Of a stretch of DNA of 64,000 nucleotides, positions 26,461 through 35,384 are shown one piece after another (within the stretch, counting starts at the first letter, position 1; each line of letters opens with the position of its first letter). The DNA comes from an uncultured Bacteroidia bacterium (GTDB lineage: Bacteria; Bacteroidota; Bacteroidia; Bacteroidales; UBA932): positions 124,001-188,000 of the forward strand of contig CACZCQ010000002.1 in NCBI GenBank assembly GCA_902779765.1, written 5' to 3'. The position numbers were made by a program, and so were the translations under genes. The notes beneath the pieces were generated by a model. It had not been told where the DNA came from. It was given only the letters and a program-made list of their open reading frames with translations, and did no database searches.

Positions 26461-27847
26461 TCGAGGCCTCGTATTCCCTGAGGGCGGCGATTGCCTTGGG
26501 AGCGAGGATTACTATCGCAATCACGTTGACCCACGCCATGATGCCGACCCCGATATCTCCGAGGGTCCAGACGAGGTTGGCTTCCTTGACGGAACCGAAG
26601 ACGACGGATGACAGCAGCACTATCTGAAGCAGCCTGATCAGGATATTCTCAGTGCGCTTGGATATCTTCCCCTCCATGTTGCAGAGGTACATCAGGCTGG
26701 ACTCGGAATCGAAGTAATATGCCATGACGGTAGTGAACACGAAGAATGCCAGGGCTACACTTACGAATATGCTCCCGAAGCCGCCTATTACCGAATCCAC
26801 TGCCGCCTGGGTGAAACCGACATAGTTCGCGCCCAGTCCAGGAGCATTCTCCACGAGCATCTCCCCCGTCTTGGAATCAAGGATGTTGAACGTGCCTGCA
26901 GAAAGGATCATCAAGGCGGTAGCGGTACAAACGAGCAGAGTGTCGACATATACCGAGAAGGCCTGGACAAGACCCTGTTCCGCAGGATGGTTGACATCCG
27001 CCGAAGCGGAAGGGATGGCTCCGGTTCCCTGCCCCGCCTCATTGGAGAAGAGTCCACGCTTGACTCCCATCATGATGGTGGATCCCAGGATTCCGCCGCA
27101 TAGAGGGTTGATTCCGAAGGCATTCTGTACTATGCTTCCGAGCAGTCCGGGGATGGACCTCCAGTTGAATGCAAGGACCACGATGGCTATGATGATGTAT
27201 GCTACGGCCATGAAGGGGGTGATGAGGGAGGCAGCCTTGGCTATCCTCTTGATTCCTCCCACCACTACAAGGCCCATCAGGAAGGCGAGGAACAGTCCGG
27301 ATACCAAAGGTTTGATTCCGAAAGAATTCATCGCGGCGGTGGCCATTCCGTTGGCCTGGACCGTGGGCAGGAGCAAACCGGTCGCGACGATGGTGATTAT
27401 GGCGAAAGCAATGGCCAGCCATTTGGATTTCAAGCCTTTCTCAATGTAGCATGCAGGTCCTCCGCGGAATCCTGTCGAATGGGAGAACTTGAAGATCTGG
27501 GCGAGCGTCGACTCCACAAATGCCGTCGATGCTCCGAAGAATGCTATTATCCACATCCAGAAGATAGCTCCCGGTCCGCCCAGGGCTATGGCCGTAGCCA
27601 CACCGACAATGTTGCCCGTGCCAACCCTGCCTGACAGGGCGATGCAGAAGGCCTCGAAGGAAGAAACACCCTTCTTGCCGGAATCCTTGTCCTTCTTCCT
27701 GAACAGGATCCTTGCCATCAATCCGACCCTTCTGATTTGGACGAAACGGGTCCTGGTTGTAAAATAAAGACCGGCACCGACCAGGAGCACGACCAGGGCG
27801 GGACTCCATACGATGCTATTTATAAATGATACAATCTTTTCCAGCAT
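26447..27847 (-). CDS. Sodium:alanine (AGCS family) symporter
   Basis: The 466-residue inner-membrane transporter shows the AGCS signature (GRVGTGNIVGVATAIALGGPGAIFWMW at about residues 70-96), FRGGPACYIEKGL, and GLFSNEAGQGTGAIPSASADVNHP. About ten hydrophobic helices are visible. Family members import alanine, glycine or glutamine with sodium. The open frame reaches upstream into the tRNA gene, so I placed the start at the ATG at 27847 (MLEKIVSFINS), where the family N-terminus begins. A tRNA terminator hairpin lies just upstream, so the gene needs its own promoter. Confidence 0.92.
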   Translation of the reverse strand: MLEKIVSFINSIVWSPALVVLLVGAGLYFTTRTRFVQIRRVGLMARILFRKKDKDSGKKGVSSFEAFCIALSGRVGTGNIVGVATAIALGGPGAIFWMWIIAFFGASTAFVESTLAQIFKFSHSTGFRGGPACYIEKGLKSKWLAIAFAIITIVATGLLLPTVQANGMATAAMNSFGIKPLVSGLFLAFLMGLVVVGGIKRIAKAASLITPFMAVAYIIIAIVVLAFNWRSIPGLLGSIVQNAFGINPLCGGILGSTIMMGVKRGLFSNEAGQGTGAIPSASADVNHPAEQGLVQAFSVYVDTLLVCTATALMILSAGTFNILDSKTGEMLVENAPGLGANYVGFTQAAVDSVIGGFGSIFVSVALAFFVFTTVMAYYFDSESSLMYLCNMEGKISKRTENILIRLLQIVLLSSVVFGSVKEANLVWTLGDIGVGIMAWVNVIAIVILAPKAIAALREYEASIRKR

Positions 27848-27870
27848 ATTCCAAATATACGGAAAAACCG

Positions 27871-27911
27871 AAAAAAAGAAAATCCCTCCAAGTCTTAGAC
27901 CTGGAGGGATT
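27871..27911 (-). terminator. Rho-independent terminator of the tRNA-Lys unit
   Basis: On the minus strand AATCCCTCCA pairs with TGGAGGGATT across an 11-base loop, then a U-rich run (TTTTCTTTTTTT) follows. It sits 4 bases beyond the last base of tRNA-Lys(CTT). Confidence 0.85.
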
Positions 27912-27914
27912 CCG

Positions 27915-27987
27915 TGCTCTGTTAGGGACTCGAACCCTAGACCCACTGATTAAGAGTCAGTTGCTCTACCAACTGAGCTAACAAAGC
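27915..27987 (-). tRNA. tRNA-Lys, anticodon CTT
   Basis: A 73-base cloverleaf on the minus strand. Acceptor GCTTTGT pairs with ACAGAGC (one G-T pair), the D-arm reads TAGCTCAGTTGGTAGAGCA, the anticodon loop is CTCTTAA in a CTGA(C) stem, and the T-loop is GTTCGAGTC. Discriminator A; CCA is not encoded. Followed by a strong terminator. Confidence 0.93.
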
Positions 27988-28021
27988 ATTTTTAAAGAAC
28001 TTAAAAGAACCTGCTCTTTAG

Positions 28022-28094
28022 TGAACCGTTCGGGGCTCGAACCCGAGACCCCAACATTAAAAGTGTTGTGCTCTACCAACTGAGCTAACGATTC
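28022..28094 (-). tRNA. tRNA-Lys, anticodon TTT
   Basis: A 73-base cloverleaf on the minus strand. Acceptor GAATCGT pairs with ACGGTTC, the anticodon loop is CTTTTAA in a CAACA/TGTTG stem, the T-arm contains GGTTCGAGCC, and the discriminator is A without encoded CCA. It lies 34 bases upstream of tRNA-Lys(CTT) and is probably co-transcribed with it. Confidence 0.93.
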
Positions 28095-28182
28095 TTTCCA
28101 ATCGCTTCGGCATGTTTCCGAATCGGGACTGCAAATTTAGTTCGTTTCCCAGAAAAAAACAAATATTTCTAAGATTTTTTAA

Positions 28183-29277
28183 CTATTTATTTTCAGGGGC
28201 AGAATACTCCTTGATCCTCTGCTCCTCGGAAATCGGGCAGACAAGGACATCCTGTCCCTGAACTGCTATGATATAGTCCTTGAGGCCGGAAACTATGACA
28301 GTCCTAGTTCCCTCCGCATGGACGAGACATCCCTCGCATCCGAACACACGGATATCCCTTCCTATCACCCTGTTGTCACCGTCCAGCGCCCTGGCCGCTC
28401 CCCCGTCCGGAACCGGGTCTTCGTCCGGCATGGGAATATGGGCCTTGATCGAGCTGAAACTGCCCAGGTCGGACCATCCCAGGTCGCTTGCTATCACGTG
28501 GATCTTGGAAGACTTTTCCATCACCGCATAGTCTATGGATATCTTCTCGCAGGTCGGGAACAGTTCATGAAGCCTTTCCTCCTCCTTCCACGTCCCGAAG
28601 GACGCAGCTATCCTGTCCATCGTATCCGCTATACCGGGTGCGTGTTCGCGCATCTCTGAAATGATCGTACTGCAGTTCCAGATGAATATTCCGGCATTCC
28701 AGAAGTAATTGCCGGCGGCAAGATACCCGTTGGCGGTCGCAAGATCGGGTTTCTCCTTGAAGCCACGCACTTTCACGACCTCGTCCGGGCATTTCTCCTC
28801 TGCGCATATGTACCCGTAACCTGTATCAGGACGGGAAGGCTCTATACCGACCGTAACTATCTTGTCCGTGTCATTGGTAAAATTCAGGGCCTTGCGGATC
28901 AGGGCCGCGAATTTCTCCACGTTGATGACAAGCGCGTCAGCAGGAGTCACGACAACGTTTGCATTGGGATTGACAGCCGCTATCTTCCAGCAGGCATACG
29001 CGATGCACGGTGCGGTGTTGCGCGCGACCGGTTCGGCCAGAATGTGGTCCGCGGGAATCAGGGGAAGCTGTTCCTTGACCATGTCCACATAGGCTTCGGA
29101 GGTCACCACCCAGAAATTACCGATATTGCATACCGGAAGGAATCTCTCGACGGTCATCTGTATGAGGGTCTTGCCGATTCCAAGGACGTCGATGAACTGC
29201 TTGGGCTTTTCCGGTGTGCTCACAGGCCACAGCCTGCTTCCGATTCCACCTGCCATTATTACTACGTGGGTATCCAT
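28183..29277 (-). CDS. manC: Mannose-1-phosphate guanylyltransferase
   Basis: The 364-residue cytosolic enzyme makes GDP-mannose from mannose-1-phosphate and GTP, feeding GDP-fucose, capsule and glycoprotein synthesis. The nucleotidyltransferase signature MAGGIGSRLWPVSTPEKPKQF is at residues about 9-29. VTPADALV, GYGYICAEE, FKEKPDLATA, YFWNAGIFIW and SIDYAVMEKS are also typical. There is no C-terminal phosphomannose isomerase cupin of the bifunctional type, only a short beta tail. It reads away from aqpZ across an AT-rich divergent spacer of about 125 bases. Confidence 0.93.
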   Translation of the reverse strand: MDTHVVIMAGGIGSRLWPVSTPEKPKQFIDVLGIGKTLIQMTVERFLPVCNIGNFWVVTSEAYVDMVKEQLPLIPADHILAEPVARNTAPCIAYACWKIAAVNPNANVVVTPADALVINVEKFAALIRKALNFTNDTDKIVTVGIEPSRPDTGYGYICAEEKCPDEVVKVRGFKEKPDLATANGYLAAGNYFWNAGIFIWNCSTIISEMREHAPGIADTMDRIAASFGTWKEEERLHELFPTCEKISIDYAVMEKSSKIHVIASDLGWSDLGSFSSIKAHIPMPDEDPVPDGGAARALDGDNRVIGRDIRVFGCEGCLVHAEGTRTVIVSGLKDYIIAVQGQDVLVCPISEEQRIKEYSAPENK

Positions 29278-29403
29278 AAGAACATTATGATTTCAATCTG
29301 TTTGCAGTCGTAAAATTAGGAAAAATGATGGAGATAAACAGATATTTTATTAAATTAGCAATGTATTAACGACATTACACACTATTCACTAATAGCAAAG
29401 ATC

Positions 29404-30096
29404 ATGAAAAAGTACATTGCAGAATGCATCGGAACCTTTGTTCTGACATTCCTTGGCTGCGCCACAGCCATGTTCGTCGGATGCGGCACAGCAGCCGGAC
29501 TATTCGCCACCGCGACCGCATTCGGTCTCGCTGTAGTGGCTATGGCTTACACCATCGGAGGAATCTCCGGTTGCCACATCAATCCTGCAATCACCCTTGG
29601 TGTCGCCCTTTCCGGACGCATGAGCTGGAAGGATGCCTGCGGCTACTGGATCGGCCAGATCATCGGCGGTGTCATCGCCGGCGCCCTGCTCCTCCTCTTC
29701 GCCAAGGTCATGACCCCCTCAGCAGCTTTCGCCGGTGCAAATCCCGCCGGACTTGGCTGTAACGGTGTTGCCGGCGCAGGCGGTCCCGGCGGTGCATTCC
29801 TGGTCGAAATCGTAGCCACCTTCCTCTTCGTCCTGGTAGTTCTCGGAACCACTGACGGCAAGGTAGGTGCAGGCAATTTCGCCGGACTGGCCATCGGTCT
29901 CAGCCTCATCCTGATCCACCTCGTGTGCATCAACCTGACCGGTACTTCCGTCAATCCCGCCCGTTCCATCGGACCCGCAATCTTCGCAGGCGGACAGGCA
30001 CTGAAGGATCTCTGGGTATTCATCGTCGCCCCTCTCTGCGGTGCAGCACTCAGTGCCATCGTATGGTGCGCCATAGCTCCCAAGGAAGAGAAGTAG
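29404..30096 (+). CDS. aqpZ: Aquaporin Z-type water channel
   Basis: A 230-residue six-helix MIP channel with both half-helix motifs: NPA at residues 60-62 (GCHINPAIT) and NPA at 184-186 (SVNPARS). The aromatic/arginine filter inferred from these landmarks is Phe40, His172, Thr181 and Arg187, the AqpZ water-selective combination rather than the glycerol-facilitator one. It has its own start after an AT-rich spacer and is followed by a GC-rich hairpin before the GH95 gene. Confidence 0.93.
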   Translation: MKKYIAECIGTFVLTFLGCATAMFVGCGTAAGLFATATAFGLAVVAMAYTIGGISGCHINPAITLGVALSGRMSWKDACGYWIGQIIGGVIAGALLLLFAKVMTPSAAFAGANPAGLGCNGVAGAGGPGGAFLVEIVATFLFVLVVLGTTDGKVGAGNFAGLAIGLSLILIHLVCINLTGTSVNPARSIGPAIFAGGQALKDLWVFIVAPLCGAALSAIVWCAIAPKEEK

Positions 30097-30118
30097 AACG
30101 GTAGAATCCTGACTTTCT

Positions 30119-30158
30119 GGGGGCGGCTGGAGTGTCCTATGGATATGAGGTCGCCCCC
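30119..30158 (+). terminator. Possible hairpin between aqpZ and GH95
   Basis: GGGGGCG at 30119-30125 can pair with CGCCCCC at 30152-30158 across a 26-base loop. The following bases are not a strong U-tract, so this may be a weak terminator or a translation-affecting structure. Confidence 0.3.
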
Positions 30159-30180
30159 TCATTATTGTCATTAACGGCAA

Positions 30181-32583
30181 ATGAGAAAGATATCGATGAC
30201 GGTCCTGGTCCTGCTGGCTTCGGTACTGGTGTCAGTACCATGCCTGTATGCAGGGCCCGGAAAACAGAATACGCTCTGGTACCGCCAGCCGGCAAAGGAC
30301 TGGAATGAAGCCCTTCCGGTCGGGAACGGAAGGATCGGAGCGATGGTTTATGGTAATCCATGGAATGAAACCATCCAACTGAACGAAGAGAGCCTGTGGG
30401 CTGGCTGCCCGGAGGATGGCAATGCAGATGCCGCCGCGATAATGCCGGCCATCCAGAAACTCCTTCTGGAAGGGAAGATATCGGAGGCCAATGAATTGGC
30501 CCAGAAGAACCTGGCCGGTAATCCGATGAGGATACGTTCATACCAGACATTCGGTGAGTTGGACTTCGATTTCTTCGACCGCGGATCGAACGATGCGAAT
30601 GGATTCTATCCTGACGGCATAAAGGAATATGAGCGCTCCCTGGACCTTATGTCGGGCGTGGCATCCACAACGTTTACAGCCGGAGGAATAAGGTTCACCA
30701 GGGATGTTTTCGCCTCGGCTCCTGACAATGTCCTCGTGATCAGGCTTTCCGCGGACCATCCGTCGTCATTGACCTTCAAATTGAGCTACCGAAGGTCAGA
30801 GAATGCCTCAGCCCGCCCTGACGGGCCCGGCACGCTGGCCATATACGGACAGATCATAGACCTCCCCGACCATGGACAGGGAGAACCCGGACCGCATATG
30901 AAGTTCGCCGGACTGGTGAAAGCTGACTGCAAGGGAGGCAGGACCACTTCCGCCGGCAATTCCATCTTTGTCGAAAAAGCCGATGAAGTCGTGGTCCTGG
31001 TGGCAATGAATACGGACTACTGCTTCGAAAAGCTCGATTTCGACCACTCCATCGATCCCGGGAAGTTATGCTCCGGGCAGGTTGAGAATGCCGGCAGCAA
31101 GGATTACAAGCAGTTGCTGGAACGTCATACAAAGGACCACTCGTCCATAATCGGGAGGGTATCGCTGTCGCTTGGCGACCCCTCCATGGCTGAAGTGCCG
31201 ACTGACGAAAGGCTGGCCCGGATGAAAGATGGAGCCTCCGATCCGGCCCTTGCCGCCTTGTATTTCCAGTTCGGACGATACCTCCTGGCCGGGTCCTCAC
31301 GCAGTCCAGGGCTGCTTCCGGCCAATCTTCAGGGAATATGGAACCAGGATATCGACGCCCCCTGGAACGCCGACTACCACACCAACATCAATATCCAGAT
31401 GAATTACTGGCCGGCCGAGGTCTGCAACCTCTCCGAAACGGTCATTCCATTCTCAAACTGGATCAATTCCATCAGGGAACCAGGAAGGATCACGGCCAGG
31501 AAGACCTTCGGCGCCGAGGGATGGACGGTAAACCATGTCTCCGACCTCTTCGGCCACACTTCGATCAGTGACGGGGTCGGTTGGGGAACCTTCCCTATCG
31601 CCGGTCCCTGGCTGACGCTGCATCTTTGGGAGCACTTCCTTTTCACGGGAGACAAGGATTATCTACGTGAAAAGGCTTATCCCGCGATGAAGGAGGCCGC
31701 CGAATTCCTGCTTTCATTCATGGTCACCGACAAGGACGGCCATCTGGCCACCGCCCCTTCGAATTCGCCGGAAAATGCCTACAGGATGCCTGACGGCAGG
31801 ACCTACAACCTGACATATTCAGCCACCATGGATATCGAGATAGCCATGGAACTGTTCAAGGCTTGCATCGATGCAGCCGGGCTGCTGGGAGAGGACAAAG
31901 CTTTCGTAGCCGGCCTCAAGGAAGCGATGGCCAAGCTACCTCCGATCAGGATCGGCAAACGTTACGATACCATCCAGGAATGGATAGAGGATTATGAAGA
32001 AGTCGAACCGGGCCACAGGCACATGTCACATCTTTTCGGGCTCTATCCCGGAACCGTGATCACGGACAAGGATCCCGAACTGTTCGCCGCCGCCAAGCGT
32101 ACAATCGAACGGAGGCGCAAATACAATGAAGATCCGGTCACCCGCCAGGGGTCATATACCGGGTGGAGCAGGGCCTGGTTGATCAACTTCTACGCGAGGC
32201 TCCGTGACGGAGAGGAGGCAGGAGCCAACGTCAATGCCTTGCTCTCCAAATCGACCCAGGCCAACCTCTTCGACACGCATCCTCCTTTCCAGATCGACGG
32301 CAACTTCGGAGGGACTGCGGGTATAGCCGAGATGCTGCTCCAGTCACACTCCGGGGAGATCCATCTGCTTCCAGCCCTGCCGTCCTCGTGGAGCGACGGA
32401 GAGGTGAAAGGACTTCGCGCACGCGGAGGCTATACCGTTGACATCTCCTGGAAAAACGGCGTCCTGCAATCCGCCACAATTGTCCCCGACCATTCCGAAA
32501 AACGTGTTGTCCGGTACGGCGACAGGAAGAAAACGGTCAGTTTCAAGGCAGGAAAGGAATATGTATACATTAGCAAACAATAA
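30181..32583 (+). CDS. Exported GH95 alpha-L-fucosidase/alpha-L-galactosidase
   Basis: The 800-residue protein has a signal peptide (MRKISMTVLVLLASVLVSVPCLYAG) and the full GH95 layout. The N-terminal beta domain opens with ALPVGNGRIGAMVYGNPWNETIQLNEESLWAG. The (alpha/alpha)6 barrel carries DYHTNINIQMNYWPAEV, whose Asn pair matches the catalytic asparagines, and GPWLTLHLWEHFLFTGD with the general-acid Glu. The Cys-free C-terminal block is FDTHPPFQIDGNFGGTAGIAEMLLQS. It would remove terminal alpha-1,2-linked L-fucose or L-galactose from plant or host glycans. The next gene, rhaT, follows after 18 bases and suggests uptake of a released deoxysugar. Confidence 0.92.
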   Translation: MRKISMTVLVLLASVLVSVPCLYAGPGKQNTLWYRQPAKDWNEALPVGNGRIGAMVYGNPWNETIQLNEESLWAGCPEDGNADAAAIMPAIQKLLLEGKISEANELAQKNLAGNPMRIRSYQTFGELDFDFFDRGSNDANGFYPDGIKEYERSLDLMSGVASTTFTAGGIRFTRDVFASAPDNVLVIRLSADHPSSLTFKLSYRRSENASARPDGPGTLAIYGQIIDLPDHGQGEPGPHMKFAGLVKADCKGGRTTSAGNSIFVEKADEVVVLVAMNTDYCFEKLDFDHSIDPGKLCSGQVENAGSKDYKQLLERHTKDHSSIIGRVSLSLGDPSMAEVPTDERLARMKDGASDPALAALYFQFGRYLLAGSSRSPGLLPANLQGIWNQDIDAPWNADYHTNINIQMNYWPAEVCNLSETVIPFSNWINSIREPGRITARKTFGAEGWTVNHVSDLFGHTSISDGVGWGTFPIAGPWLTLHLWEHFLFTGDKDYLREKAYPAMKEAAEFLLSFMVTDKDGHLATAPSNSPENAYRMPDGRTYNLTYSATMDIEIAMELFKACIDAAGLLGEDKAFVAGLKEAMAKLPPIRIGKRYDTIQEWIEDYEEVEPGHRHMSHLFGLYPGTVITDKDPELFAAAKRTIERRRKYNEDPVTRQGSYTGWSRAWLINFYARLRDGEEAGANVNALLSKSTQANLFDTHPPFQIDGNFGGTAGIAEMLLQSHSGEIHLLPALPSSWSDGEVKGLRARGGYTVDISWKNGVLQSATIVPDHSEKRVVRYGDRKKTVSFKAGKEYVYISKQ

Positions 32584-32601
32584 CAAAACAACAATACTGA
32601 T

Positions 32602-33633
32602 ATGAATCTGATAATCGGTCTGCTGATCATCGCAATCGGCGCATTCTGCCAGTCATCAAGCTACGTTCCCATCAACAAGATCCGCGGTTGGAGTTGGGAA
32701 AGCTACTGGATCGTACAGGGTATTTTCGCGTGGTTGATTTTCCCTCTCATAGGAGCTTTACTCGCGGTCCCTTCCGGGCATACATTGGGTGAACTGTTCT
32801 CCAATGCACCTTCATTCAACCTGTGGATGACCGTCTTCTTCGGAGTCCTCTGGGGAATCGGAGGCCTGACATTCGGGCTTTCGATGCGCTACCTGGGTGT
32901 AGCCCTCGGACAGAGTATCGCCCTTGGAACCTGTTCAGCACTGGGCACCATCATGGGCCCGGTCCTTCTGAACATATTCTTCCCTGAGCTCAAGCCCCTC
33001 GAGTCCCTTACGTGGGCAGTGATCATCGGCGTGCTCGTAATGCTACTCGGCATTGCCATCATCGGCATTGCGGGAGGAATGAAAGCCGCGTCGCTCCCCG
33101 ATGAAGAGAAAAAGAAGGCTGTCAAGGACTTCAATTTCTCAAAGGGTCTCGCCATCGCACTCCTCGCCGGTTTCATGAGCGGTTGCTTCAACGTCGGCCT
33201 CGAGTTCGGAAAGGGCATCAACTTCGCCGAGACTCCAGACATATTCAAGACCCTCCCTGCCACGCTGCTGGTGACGATAGGCGGATTCATCACGAATGCG
33301 ATCTACTGCTTCTGGCAGAATACCAAGAACAAGACGTGGGGAGACTACAAGAAAGGCAGCGTGTGGGGCAACAACCTGCTGTTCTGCTGCCTGGCCGGCC
33401 TGCTCTGGTACAGCCAGTTCTTCGGGCTCAGCCTTGGCAAGGGATTCTTCACCGATTACCCGACCATGATGACTTTGGCATTCTGCATCCTGATGGCCCT
33501 GAACGTAACCTTCAGCAATGTCTGGGGAATAATCCTCAAGGAATGGAAGGGAGTTTCACGCAAGACCATCACCGTACTTCTCATCGGCCTTGCCGTACTG
33601 ATATTCTCCACCTTCCTGCCCCAGCTGATCTGA
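32602..33633 (+). CDS. rhaT: L-rhamnose/proton symporter RhaT family
   Basis: A 343-residue inner-membrane protein with about ten hydrophobic helices and the RhaT-specific opening GAFCQSSSYVPINKIRGWSWESYWIVQGIFAWLIFPL. Internal LGQSIALGTCSALGTIMGP and GLLWYSQFFGLSLGKG also match. E. coli RhaT imports rhamnose with protons. Placed between GH95 and a GH39-like gene (1-base gap to the latter), the real substrate may be L-fucose, L-rhamnose or a related sugar liberated by these enzymes. Confidence 0.88.
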   Translation: MNLIIGLLIIAIGAFCQSSSYVPINKIRGWSWESYWIVQGIFAWLIFPLIGALLAVPSGHTLGELFSNAPSFNLWMTVFFGVLWGIGGLTFGLSMRYLGVALGQSIALGTCSALGTIMGPVLLNIFFPELKPLESLTWAVIIGVLVMLLGIAIIGIAGGMKAASLPDEEKKKAVKDFNFSKGLAIALLAGFMSGCFNVGLEFGKGINFAETPDIFKTLPATLLVTIGGFITNAIYCFWQNTKNKTWGDYKKGSVWGNNLLFCCLAGLLWYSQFFGLSLGKGFFTDYPTMMTLAFCILMALNVTFSNVWGIILKEWKGVSRKTITVLLIGLAVLIFSTFLPQLI

Positions 33634-33634
33634 C

Positions 33635-35017
33635 ATGGACAAGCATCTCGCCATACTTGCCGTCTTGCTGCTTTCCGGCTTTGTTGCTAGCGCCCAAGTC
33701 AGTATCGATCCGAATGTGACCGTCGGTCCCATCAAGCCGATGAATGGCGTGAACAACGGTCCGACGATGGCCAATGCCAAGGAACAGACCCGCGGCAATT
33801 TCTACGAGTACAAGGTCCTGAACATCCCTTATGCCCGTACCCACGACTCGAACTACAACAGCGGTTACGGCGGACCTCACACGGTGGACATATCCGCCCT
33901 GTTCCCTGATTTCGACCGCGACCCGGACGACCCGTCGGCATATGACTTCACCAATACCGACGCTTATCTCAAGAGTATGATGGCAGCCGGGACCCAGGTC
34001 TTCTTCCGTCTGGGAGAGAGCATCGAACATACTGTCAAGCAGTACAACATATTCCCGCCGAAGGATTACCTGAAGTGGGCAAAGATATGCGAACACGTCA
34101 TCCGGCACTATAACGAAGGCTGGGCTGACGGTTTCCATCTCGGAATCAAGTACTGGGAGATTTGGAACGAGCCGGACCTGGACATCGAGGACTGGAAGAC
34201 CAAGCCGCACACCTGGGGCGGTTCCCCGGAGCAGTTCTACGACTTTTACGAAGTAGCCGCGAAGTATCTTGACAGGGTTTTCCCCGACCTGATGATCGGA
34301 GGGCCGGCCCTGTGCTGGCAGGAACAATGGGCGGAGACTTTCCTCAAGCGGGTCCGCCAGAAGGATGTCGGACTGGACTTCTTCTCCTGGCACATCTACG
34401 AACGCAGGGTGCCCGAGATCGTCGCGAAGGTAAGGCGCATCCGCGACCTGCTGGACAGGAACGGGTTCAAGGACGTTCCTTCGATCCTGAACGAATGGAA
34501 TTACATCAAGGGCTGGACCGATGAATATGTCTACAGCCTTTCCGAGATAGGCGCCATCAAGGGTGCCGCATTCACCTCGGCCGTGATGTCGGCCTGCCAG
34601 GATGAGCCCGTGGACATGCTTATGTACTACGATTTCCGACCATCCTCCTTCAACGGCGCATTCGACCCGGTCACCTACCGCCCGGCCAAGACCTATTACG
34701 TCTTCTATGCCTGGGACAAGCTGGTCCAGTACGGCACCCAGGTAAAGGCTACCGTTGCGGATAACGAACTGTATGCAACGGCGGCACGTTCCGCGGACGG
34801 TCACCTGAGGGTGCTCCTGACCAGGTATTCGGAGGACCGGAATATCACGAAGGTCCGTCCGTTCCGGATCGAGGTCGAAGGGGCTGGTGACGGAGTCGTC
34901 TACGCCTACCTGACAGACAAGGACCGGACGTTCACCGAGATTCCCCTGGAAATGAAAGGCGGAGTCGTAGAAGGGGTGATGGATCCCGACTCATTTGTCC
35001 TGCTGGATTTCAAGTAG
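33635..35017 (+). CDS. Exported GH39-like glycoside hydrolase
   Basis: The 460-residue protein has a signal peptide (MDKHLAILAVLLLSGFVASAQ) and a clan GH-A TIM barrel. The acid/base Glu179 lies in the block KYWEIWNEPD, and the nucleophile is probably Glu287 in SILNEWNYIKGW. A short beta domain with the DSFVLLDFK ending follows. The WNEPD and NEWN spacing fits GH39 (beta-xylosidase, alpha-L-iduronidase and related activities), but other GH-A families remain possible. It begins 1 base after rhaT and is part of the same operon as the GH95 gene. Confidence 0.8.
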   Translation: MDKHLAILAVLLLSGFVASAQVSIDPNVTVGPIKPMNGVNNGPTMANAKEQTRGNFYEYKVLNIPYARTHDSNYNSGYGGPHTVDISALFPDFDRDPDDPSAYDFTNTDAYLKSMMAAGTQVFFRLGESIEHTVKQYNIFPPKDYLKWAKICEHVIRHYNEGWADGFHLGIKYWEIWNEPDLDIEDWKTKPHTWGGSPEQFYDFYEVAAKYLDRVFPDLMIGGPALCWQEQWAETFLKRVRQKDVGLDFFSWHIYERRVPEIVAKVRRIRDLLDRNGFKDVPSILNEWNYIKGWTDEYVYSLSEIGAIKGAAFTSAVMSACQDEPVDMLMYYDFRPSSFNGAFDPVTYRPAKTYYVFYAWDKLVQYGTQVKATVADNELYATAARSADGHLRVLLTRYSEDRNITKVRPFRIEVEGAGDGVVYAYLTDKDRTFTEIPLEMKGGVVEGVMDPDSFVLLDFK

Positions 35018-35030
35018 TTACAATGATCAT

Positions 35031-35384
35031 ATGAAGCATATTGCGGCATTGGCATTATTCCTTGCCTCCATCACTGCCTGCGTACCGCGTGACGGTGAGG
35101 CTGTCAAGATAGTGGCCGAGATTCGCCCGGAGATCAATTATGTGACGCATCTCTATACCCTGGCGGGACTGGGATTCTCTGACGAAGAGTATTCCGCCAG
35201 GTATGGAGGTTCACTCCCCCGGCCGGCGGTCGATACCCTGCAGAAGTACAGGGACCTCCTGACCTTCGGACATGCAGACGTGGAGGCTTTCTGCAGTATC
35301 TACGACCGTCTGTCAGAAGAAGGCATCACGGATCCGGCCGAACTGTACCGGAAAGGGATAATCGAATACCTGAAGGAAGACTAG
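35031..35384 (+). CDS. Small lipoprotein of unknown function
   Basis: I do not recognise a family with confidence. The start at 35031 gives a lipoprotein signal with lipobox SITAC at about residue 19, then about 98 residues that are mostly helical and acidic, ending YLKED. It follows the GH39-like gene by 13 bases and overlaps the convergent esterase gene by 4 bases. The short length and the start of what looks like a helical domain (EINYVTHLYTLAGLGFSDEEY) could mean that it is the N-terminal remnant of a larger DUF4932-type lipoprotein. Confidence 0.6.
   Translation: MKHIAALALFLASITACVPRDGEAVKIVAEIRPEINYVTHLYTLAGLGFSDEEYSARYGGSLPRPAVDTLQKYRDLLTFGHADVEAFCSIYDRLSEEGITDPAELYRKGIIEYLKED

Noticed and set aside
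33581-34804. 407-codon open frame on the minus strand across the GH39-like gene
   Set aside because: It is antisense to a gene with clear catalytic motifs and signal peptide; long antisense frames arise from GC-biased codon use.
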